Source: Pelargonium cotyledonis | Lineage: Eukaryota; Streptophyta; Magnoliopsida; Geraniales; Geraniaceae | Direction: 5' to 3' | NCBI GenBank assembly: GCA_036897625.1 | Contig: JAYMTA010000150.1 | Location: 1 to 37,007, forward strand | DNA length: 37,007 nt | Shown: piece by piece, positions 29,536-37,007 of the stretch | Numbering within the stretch: the first letter of the stretch is position 1 | Layout: each line of letters starts with the position of its first letter | Notes under the pieces: model-generated | Databases searched by the model: none | Seen by the model: only the letters and a program-made list of their open reading frames with translations | Told to the model about the DNA's origin: nothing | Made by a program: the position numbers and the translations under genes

Positions 29536-30552
29536 TGATGTGCTAGTTTTGACTTTCGGTCAACGCGATCACACTTAGCTAAGAGAGTTGTTGTTGTGGT
29601 TGTTGTAGTAGTAGTTGTTGTGATTCTTCTTCTCCAAATTCAAGGTTTCTATCCTAAGAGTACAATTGTCCAATTTCCAAGCTTAGGTGAGTAGCCTTGA
29701 ATCTCAGTATCTAAATTCCAATCTTCAAGCTTAGGTGTTGTCCAGCTCATAGAACATCAAAATTGTGAACCCCTTTTCCTTTGGAAGAGGGGGTATTTAT
29801 AGGGAAAATCTTACCACCTTGCGCCACTTGTTGTGACGTGATTGGTCGGTGAAGAATTGAAGCCCATCTTAGCCCATTTGGTTTTAGAGCCCAAATGGCT
29901 CACTTGATTTCATGTCATTCTTTAGCCCTTTTGGGATGTTGGGCTTCTTTGTCTTGGACATGTTGCTCATGTGTGTAGACTTGGTCTTGTTTACCGTTGG
30001 ACTTGTCATCACCCTAGGTGAACCCATGTCTTGTGAAGCTTAGCCAAAGGTACATGGTAGTGTGATGAGAGCTTGCCAAGATCGTTAGTGAGGTAGTACC
30101 TTGAGAGACATAGTCATGGGTGCCTGGAATTGTAGAGGCTATAAGACGTTAAGGCTAGCATGTTCGCTAAGCCTTTCATGTGCTAGTACTTTGCCAGGCA
30201 TGACTTTTAGGGTCTTACTTGTAGAAGCTTGTTGATTTGCCTGGAGTTGTCTTAACAATGTTTAGCTCTTGAATCAGCCTTAGAATAATGCTAGGAGCTT
30301 CTTACATCATCCGGGATCAAGGGGAATCGACCGGGGATCGTTTGGAGGCCAAAAGCATGAAGTGTGGTTGGAACAAGTCAATTGCCACGACATTTTGGCA
30401 TAATTGTTGTGACATTTTGGCACAATTTTCGCGACAATTGTCATGAATTGCTGCAGCAATTCATGGACAGCTCCAATCCTGTTTTGGTAGGGTGACAACT
30501 CTACTCCTGTTTAGCTGCTAGGGGGACAGCTTTAACCTCGTTTTGGTGCTGA
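29536..30552 (-). repeat. LTR-like repeat family D, copy 2
   Basis: It starts TGATGTGCTAGTTTTGACTT like copy 1 and shares most blocks: GTATTTATAGGG at 29782-29793, TTGTGACGTGATTGGTCGGT, and CATCCGGGATCAAGGGGAAT at 30307-30326. It is shorter than copy 1 because a stretch near the (GTT)n side is missing, and it ends where the next element starts. It has three copies of the 30-bp GGACAACTC unit (30465-30552). By eye the two copies differ by about 10 percent. Confidence 0.7.
30442..30465. repeat. Perfect 24-bp palindrome in family D copy 2
   Basis: The half-site CATGAATTGCTG is followed directly by its exact reverse complement. Copy 1 of the repeat lacks it at the matching place (near 29290-29311), where only the CAATTCATGG half is present, so it arose or was lost after the copies parted. 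Confidence 0.85.
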
Positions 30553-31787
30553 TGTTACCCAAAAAATCACTAGACAGAAAAGTCAATCAGAGCCAACCAT
30601 ATGGCGACTAGGCGCCACGTCATTGGCGGACTGAGTAACTCTGTTCGAGGGACCCAAGGGCTTGGGGCCAACAAGAAAACGCTCCCCCAAGGGTTCAGAG
30701 GTTAGACTTGCGGGCCAGGGCCGAGAGTCGGTTCTAGAGGTCCTAAACTAATCAGTACCTCCATCGGATGAGAAAGAGAGCTCTGAAGTCCCTCATACAC
30801 ACTCCTAATGCCTCAGGATATAAGAGCTCATGCTACCTAAAGCCTCACTCGCGGATGTCCATCCCTAAGGCTGGAGCAAGGGATTCCATCAAACATGTGC
30901 ATCGATTGGGAGCTCCCCACGATCACCATAGACTCGGTACAAGGCACCTGGCACAAAAAGGTCAAGCACTTAGGATCCTAAGAACGGGGACCCAAAGAGT
31001 GTGACCCCATGAAAAAGGCCCCACATGTGGTCCAAAAAGTATAACCTCGCTAGACGACGCCACATGCCCCATGGTAAGGTCTATAAATACCCTCTCTCAA
31101 ATAAGAGAAATGGATCACTAATCTAAATCTGAAGCATTCTACTGAGTCTCAGATCTGATTTTCCTCCAAGCTCTTAAGTCGAGTTAATCCTCTTGAGACC
31201 TCCCTCAAAGCTCTTAAGCTTTCCTCGGTGAATTATGGCAAGAGATCTTACTCTCACGTCCTAGAGCTTGAAGAATTGGAGCCTCCAATCGTGCCCCCTG
31301 GCGAGCTTTGTGGGAACAACACCCACGAGTATTGTAATCTCCACAATTGTCACAACCATGACATTAAAGATTGCATCTACCTTTCCGACAAGGTTGAGCG
31401 CCTTTTTAGAAAAGGAGGACTCTCCCAATTTTGTGTAGAGCGTAACCACGCTGGTTAGAAGAGGACCCATGATGGGCGAAACAAGGGAAGAGCTTCAGAG
31501 CAAATGGTGAACCATGTTGAAGCTACCTCATATAGCAACAACGCAATCAACATCATCACTAAGCAAAAATGCTCCATCTCCCAAGTCCGCCTGAAAATTT
31601 TTGCCTTAGAGGAGGCTAAAGACACCCCATATGCTCAACTAGCCAATCCTTACAAGGCTGACTACTCCAAGACAATCTTCTTTCAAGAATCTGAGTTGGC
31701 CTCAAAGGCTATAAGAAAGGAGCCTCTTGTCATACCCACGAGCATTCTCAACACTCGCATCGAGTGGGTGTTCATTGACAATAGGAG
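30553..31787 (+). mobile_element. Partial Tat-lineage Ty3/gypsy element (LTR and gag part, fossil)
   Basis: An LTR-like stretch starts TGTTACCCAAAAAATCAC at 30553 and has a TATA box CTATAAATACCC at 31081-31092. Gag sequence follows: CNLHNCHNHDIKDC (a zinc-knuckle-like motif) then VERLFRKGGLSQF in 31228-31458. Next come KIFALEEAKDTPYAQ and KTIFFQESEL, then IRKEPLV and FIDNRS, where a protease would begin. It is the same lineage as the large - strand element but a different family. It ends at 31787, where a family C repeat starts. The copy is broken. Confidence 0.65.
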
Positions 31788-33215
31788 TGATAACTCATAT
31801 TTTTATTACATGTTATTTGACCCTAATCTATTCCATGCTTGACTCTTTTTACTCGCATTTTGGCTTTTGGCCTCGGTCGTGCATAATTTACTTGAGAAAT
31901 ACACTTTTGCGCACAACTGACTCATAATTTGACTTTGGTGTATTTTTACCCATTCTATGCTAATTTCTGCTCATTTGTGCCTAAAATATTCTGATTTAGT
32001 GTTTTGGAGCTTTTCACGCCATTAGCATGACGTTTGGGCATGAAGGGGAGCAAAAACCGAGTCATATTAAGCAGCGAAATCTGATAGTTACACCGCAATG
32101 TCGTGCAGTCCACACCGTGGCGCCACAGAGGTCACACCAGAGTCAAACCACCTTACAATTGTGACGCCACATCGCCGAGCCCGATACGCCGCATCGCCGA
32201 GCCCGATACACCGCAACGCCAAATCTGCACTCTATAAATAGGAGACTTCGACTAGGGTTTGGGATCCGAATTTTTTCCTTTCTTCCAGTAATCAATGTTT
32301 TGTTGTTGAGTTACTCCAATGGATCAAGAACATCCTTTCATTCTTCTTTCACCTTGAGATTTAGTTTAGATTGTTAGACAAATATTGTGTGTGAGTTAGG
32401 TTAATTAAGAGATTTGTTTGATTAATTTCCGTTGTATGATTTGTTTGGGATTATTAATTTTTTTTTGGCTTTTCTACTCTTGGATTGGAACTTTGTAAGT
32501 TCACAATTTTTCTTTCTAACAATATGCTTAGTTTTGGCAAATCAGTAGTTCTTTATTGTTTCATCTACTTCCTTATGTAACTAAATTCTTGCGGTAGGGA
32601 TGTAGTTGACTTAGAAGAATTGTTCTAGTTATGATATTGCTAGTTGTTAGGTTTTCTATACTCCTTCATTGTGGTAGTTCATTGGGTGCAATGCCTAGTT
32701 ATGGATTGATCACCCACGATTTTGATCACAACATGAGCTTCACCTATAAATTAGGATTGTTCACGTGGATCGGACCACCTAGTGGAATTAACTTCATTGC
32801 AGTAATATGCTCTAGGGTTTTCCATGTCTCTCATAAGAGCCGAACGCATAGCCAACACGTATGTGATCCTTCTACAATAATATGCCTTGGGGCGCAAATC
32901 TATATCTAGGTCTTGACCGATGATGATGTATTCGTGTTGAGTATCAAGTGAGCCTCGCAAAGGACGCTTGACTACATGCGCGGGCTTGGGGAGATGAAGG
33001 GTAGAAAACTTGATGCTAGCACTTAACTAGGGCATTCCTCCGTTTATAAGTCAATTGCATCCCAATCACGTCTATCATCTTGATAAACTCTTGCTGTTAA
33101 TTTTTGTCTTTTACTTCTGCAATTTACTTTTTCCCTACCAACATACACCCTTCCACTGTTTACTTTTTGTGCTTAGTTTAAATAGCTACAAACTAGTAAT
33201 TTCTTTACCACCATT
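31788..33215 (+). repeat. LTR-like repeat, family C, copy 2
   Basis: It starts TGATAACTCATATTTTTATT at 31788 inside the partial Tat element. It has TTATTTGACCCTAATC, a CGCCGAGCCCGATACGCCGC duplication near 32173-32215, and CTATAAATAGGAGAC as TATA-like site (32232-32246). It shares long blocks with the inverted copy at 34822-33216, for instance GGGGCGCAAATCTATATCTA at 32889-32908. It is probably an LTR; no coding part was seen. Confidence 0.65.
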
Positions 33216-34822
33216 GTTCTTGGTACGACTCCGACAAGTATACCAGTGTCGACCTCGTAATATAAGACGGTGAAGTTCGAGTATCGTATCCATAGGGAAC
33301 TTGAGCCGGTTGTAGTGGTGCACTGAGTGACAGTGTACTAACTAGGAAAATAAATAAGCAATGTCAAGGGAGTAGTGTTGTGTGTGTGCAACAATGAACA
33401 TGAAAATAAATAATTGAACAATTTAAAGAGCAAAAAGGGAGTGGAGAGATAGCACCCGTAATTTGGAGAAGACGTGAATCAGGATGTAAATGATATTCAC
33501 GGGATTAATGGATGCGACTACTCTACCTAGTGTATTGAGTTTCAAGGTGATTACCCAAGCCCACTTTTGCACACGATGTCTTTTGTAGGGCTCACTCGTG
33601 ACTCAAGGTGAAGTTATCATCCTCGGCTAGTGCCTAGATATCGTTTACGCCCCCAGACATATTACTGCAAGGGAGATTGCGCGTACACCTTGGCATGACA
33701 GTTGGCTCTATCAGGGTTTTGAGGACTCATGAAGATTGTGAGCCATTTTTCGAGTTGCTCCACTAGACGGCTCGATCCACACACTCCACCCTTTGTTTAA
33801 GGCGTGGATTGTGATATGATCCAAGTTGTGGGCGATCAAGCCACCACAAGGCTTTAAACCCACGAACCGCCTTAATTGATAATTCCTCGTTTTAGACTCA
33901 ATACACGTAGAAAATTAAATAGCATTGCCCATTCCACCACGATCAACTACATCCCTATCACTTAGGGATTAGTTAATCATGGTCGTGACATAACATAATT
34001 AAATTAAACATGAAATGAACAAATATCGGTATATGCAATAAAGGCATGAGCAAATAAATATTCAATTGTAAATTGCGATTATGTACAATCTGAAAATGTC
34101 AGTGTTTAACTAATCAAAACAGCAAGGGGGTGATCTCACAATTGAAGATTCGACGATGATCTGCCGCAAACCCTTGAGTTTAATCCGATATTAACCCAAA
34201 CAAGAGTCTAAACTCGAAAATAACAAGACAAAACTGGAAATAGACGAAGTGGAGGCTATGGATATAAGAGATGGAGGTCTGGAGGTGCTTAGGGGTGGAT
34301 AATTGCCAAGAAAATTGAACCCTTTGCTCCAAAACTGAGCATCTATTTATAGAGGCCCAATAGAATGGCGTCGCGGAGTTGAGAGCTGATGTCACGGCGT
34401 TGCAATGGTTGACCAGCGTTGACTCTATTGAAGATCACGCTGCTGACGCGTTTGAATTTTGAATTTGGTGGTCTTGCAGGAGCCGCGGCGCTAAGAGCCG
34501 ATGCAACGGCGTTGGAGGCCTTTTTTTTTAATTTTGTTGACTTTTAACTTCGATTTCGCTCCCATCCATGTTTGGGCTTGCTCGGGATATTCTAAAATTG
34601 TCCTGAACACTAAAACAAGCATTATTGAGCATAAATAAGAGAATAAATTCATTAAAACACAAAAAATAACCAAAAGTCGGGATTTGTGACATATAAGTGC
34701 TAGGAAGGGCATTTTGGTAAATTCACACTCAATTAAGGGCTTTTTGAGTGCAAAATGAGAGCAAAGGGGGACAACTATGAATGGTTTATAGTTCAATAAC
34801 TAGCATAAAATGCGAGGTGTCA
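33216..34822 (-). repeat. LTR, family C, copy 3 (inverted relative to copy 2)
   Basis: On - it starts TGACACCTCGCATTTTATGC at 34822, has CTATAAATAGATGC as TATA-like site (about 34349-34336), and ends in the block CCCTATGGATACGATACTCG (near 33295-33276), then GTCGACACTGGTATAC. This terminal block is common at the 3' end of plant Ty3/gypsy LTRs. A purine-rich tract lies directly upstream, so this is a 3' LTR. About 1.6 kb. Confidence 0.75.
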
Positions 34823-34836
34823 AACCCCCCAAGCTT
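34823..34836 (-). other. Polypurine-type tract next to the family C LTR
   Basis: Read on -, AAGCTTGGGGGGTT lies directly before the LTR start at 34822. A G-rich purine run at this place is the plus-strand primer of LTR retrotransposons. It shows that the sequence above 34836 is the 3' internal end of an element on the - strand. Confidence 0.7.
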
Positions 34837-35150
34837 AAACTCAAGCATGTCTCCATGCGAAATAGTTAGAAAAAGAAAAAAAATCCTAAATTATGCAAAG
34901 CTATCCTACATGCAACTACACTACATGCAACCTAATTAGACACATATCGACCACTATCAGGAGAACCGGACACACAAGGCAATGTTTGAGGCCTAAGTCC
35001 TTCCAAAAGAGTATGTAAACAATCACACCATTGGGTTTGACACAGAATAATATCACAAGAAATTGTAATGTCACAATATGTTATCGAGTATGTGTTGTCG
35101 TTGTTACTCAAATATTCTCTCAATTCTAAGTAAAGGCATGCAAGGTTCAA
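34837..35150 (-). mobile_element. 3' internal remnant of the family C element
   Basis: This sequence lies upstream (on -) of the polypurine tract and so belongs to the internal 3' end of that element. It is non-coding; the open frame at 35150-34932 has no known domain. The upper limit is a guess. Confidence 0.4.
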
Positions 35151-35829
35151 TTTCGATTCAAGCTATGTTTCCATAGGTAGAGTAATCTTCTGTTCTCCAC
35201 TAATCTAGAGGCATCTAAGTATCGGGATTAATAAGACTTTATCTCCTGAATCTCACATCTAGCTTCCTCATGAATATCATGAATTTTTACTGTGCATGTT
35301 TTATGTTTTTTCCATGTGGCAACCACATCAGCGCCACGTGTAGCTAACATACCTTACTGATGACATGAAGGTTAATGACATGCTATAACAGATCACAAGA
35401 GGGAACCCACAGTCACTTAAATGTGTAGGGGTTTAATCACTAAATACAATACATAACTAATTTGTAAGGGCTAATTTCATACATTTTAGAAGATGGGTAC
35501 AGAAAGATTTTAGCCTTGAAAAAATATAAAGAGAGTAGAAGATTATTGGTGGAGGGTAGCTGTATGTCTCCCACGTGCTGGGACAGTCATATCCCTGCAA
35601 AAGAAAATTGTGGGGACCCACACAAATTCCATATCCAACAGATTTTGTGCACATCACTGCTGAGCTCAGGTGTGGTGACACACACAGTGGCACACTACGT
35701 AATTACCCTCCTCAACCAAGTCCACAGTTGAAACTCCAATTTTTCAAAAAGAGACAAGAATAAGAAATGCAGGTCAGCGGCAAAAAAAATAAAGGTCGGC
35801 CCCGCCAACGCCACATTTGCATTGCAGCT
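35151..35829. other. Intergenic DNA without recognised features
   Basis: Short open frames on both strands (for example 35516-35731 and 35693-35457) overlap each other and show no domain. GCCACGTG (35333-35340) is a G-box-like word. Nothing else could be supported. Confidence 0.4.
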
Positions 35830-36532
35830 TATTTAAGAGGAAAAACACTTTTATCATTGAATCAAAAAGTAATACAAGCGATTTTAAAAAATGATACATA
35901 AAAGAATCATATAAGAACAGAGAATTCCAGACATAATCTAAAGCCTACAATTAATTGATTCTAGCAATGAAAGCGGATAATCATTCCTCTTAAAAGGCCG
36001 TAGCACAAGTTGGCATAGCATCCGACCTAACCTACCCCATACTTCCCCCTGAATTTGCGAACCCCCTTTAGGCAGTCCAGATCCTAACACAAGATCTAGG
36101 AAGGCAAACACAGTCCAACAAACTACCGGGCACACCCTTTGGCCCCCCCGGCAGTGAAACCTCACCACCCCACAACTCCATAATCCCTACTCAGCTAAGC
36201 GAGCCGTCTCATCTCGGCTCCGCGAGTCCTCAACAAGGTCTCCATCACCCACAGTGCCATCAGTCTTGCACCTCTTCCCCACAATCCTCCATTTGGGCCG
36301 CCCCCCTCCATCCTTCCCCGAAACCTCCGACAGCAACTCCAGTCCGCCGCTCTCCTCTTCCTCCAAAGCCATAACCGCCAGTCTCCGCCCCAGGCCTGCC
36401 TCCATCTCACTCACTCCCGACCCCGACCCCATTTCCTTTACCCCTGCCATCAATCCGTCGCAGAAGAGCCGCCGTGCTCTACCCAGCTCCAAAGCAAAAC
36501 CAGTCCCGCCTCCCTCCTTTATTGCACTTTAA
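35830..36532 (-). mobile_element. LINE-like non-autonomous fragment (ORF1 start plus tail)
   Basis: The - strand open piece 36492-36187 contains MEAGLGRRLAVMALEEEESG and, further on, RPKWRIVGKRCKTDG. This resembles the acidic N-terminus and the WCLVGR-L-T opening of plant L1 ORF1 (DUF4283 region). The rest of ORF1, endonuclease and RT are missing. The sequence then runs to a TTTGATTCAATGATAAAAG tail (about 35871-35853), like the 3' end of many retroposed elements. It may be a LINE with a large internal loss, or a non-autonomous relative. Confidence 0.4.
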
Positions 36533-36800
36533 ATGGTAACAAAATTTAAATCATTTTTTGAAAAGCAATTTACTTCTTTTCCCTTATTTCTCATTAATTC
36601 TTTTCGTAATTACCATCTTGCCCCCATTTTCTTCAACTTTTTTATTGCTTGCTCCTCACGGACGTCAAAATTCTCTTAACCAAATTGCAATTTATCACTT
36701 AATTGACGACATTATTTTATCTTTTTTATTCGTAATTTAATTTTTATATACTGTATTTATTTTCAATCTATCATTTTTATTTTTATTTTTGCTCAACAGT
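36533..36800. other. AT-rich intergenic DNA
   Basis: This is T-rich sequence with no gene or repeat ends. It may be the distal promoter of a gene to the right. Confidence 0.35.
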
Positions 36801-36955
36801 CTCTGCTTTCAGACAACTTAGGAGAAACCGGCCAGCGGCCATTGGAAGCCGGTTTTATTTTCCCGGAAAGTCGTTTTCTCGAGAAACAAACAGTGTGTTG
36901 CTCTGTGGCTTTCTTGGGAAGCTTTGATCCGTTGGAGTCGAAGGAACTGGTGAAG

Positions 36956-36999
<44 letters not shown>

Positions 37000-37007
37000 C
37001 TCTCTGC
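36800..37007 (+). promoter_or_regulatory. Possible promoter end and CT-rich 5' leader of a gene beyond the window
   Basis: GC content rises after 36800 and a (CT)n run fills 36958-37004, interrupted once by G. Long CT runs are frequent in plant 5' leaders just downstream of transcription starts and mark many first exons. No ATG with a convincing frame follows inside the window. The call is from composition only. Confidence 0.35.

Noticed and set aside
36254-36532. Pro/Ser-rich open frame on +
   Set aside because: It is opposite to the LINE ORF1-like frame on -, which has family features.
1-37007. tRNA, rRNA or other structured RNA genes
   Set aside because: No tRNA A/B box pairs with cloverleaf arms and no rRNA-like conserved blocks were seen by eye.

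Overview
The window is nuclear DNA of a flowering plant, most likely a eudicot. It is AT-rich. Its one recognisable host gene is split by GT-AG introns into exons typical of plant MAP65 genes. The rest is dominated by plant-type mobile elements: L1-type LINEs, Tat-lineage Ty3/gypsy elements and long-TIR Mutator-like elements. There is no operon structure, and I saw no tRNA, rRNA or CRISPR array.

Left end (about 1-5150, + strand): a MAP65-3/PLEIADE-like gene for a cytokinesis microtubule bundler. Eleven coding exons (1399-5146) are legible with intact splice sites. The usual first coding exon survives only as a degraded relic near 911-970, and the exon at 3616-3699 is 4 bases short, which shifts the frame and gives a stop at 3685. 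The upstream region still carries a mitosis-specific-activator core (AACGG, 208-212). I read it as a recently decayed or decaying paralogue, unless the assembly is wrong.

Region 5150-7690 is AT-rich intergenic DNA with a four-copy tandem repeat of about 169 bp inside a possible non-autonomous element. Region 7693-10635 is a 5'-truncated, decayed LINE on the - strand.

Region about 10860-24605 is one large fossil Tat-lineage Ty3/gypsy element on the - strand: LTR, gag, protease, start of RT, a 51-bp tandem array, a long antisense extra ORF with its own TATA-like box and 5' intron, and a second LTR. Its gag region is split by foreign DNA (about 19660-22975). That DNA holds a two-exon host-gene fragment, a long-TIR Mutator-like element inserted in the fragment's intron and carrying a captured PPR gene piece, a 34-bp tandem array and a perfect 24-bp palindrome.

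Region 24606-35150 is a mosaic: LINE-like pieces, a second TIR element (25019-26288) with a 21-bp minisatellite, an LTR of the first Tat family in the opposite orientation, a LINE endonuclease piece, two LTR-like repeats joined head to tail with 2 bp between them (28297-30552), a partial Tat element, and two copies of a third LTR family facing each other (31788-34822). The right end has a LINE-like fragment (35830-36530) and what may be the promoter and CT-rich 5' leader of a gene beyond the window.

The main value of the window is its layered insertion history and two separate host-gene captures. I found no active new system. All identities come from reading motifs by eye; no database search was run.
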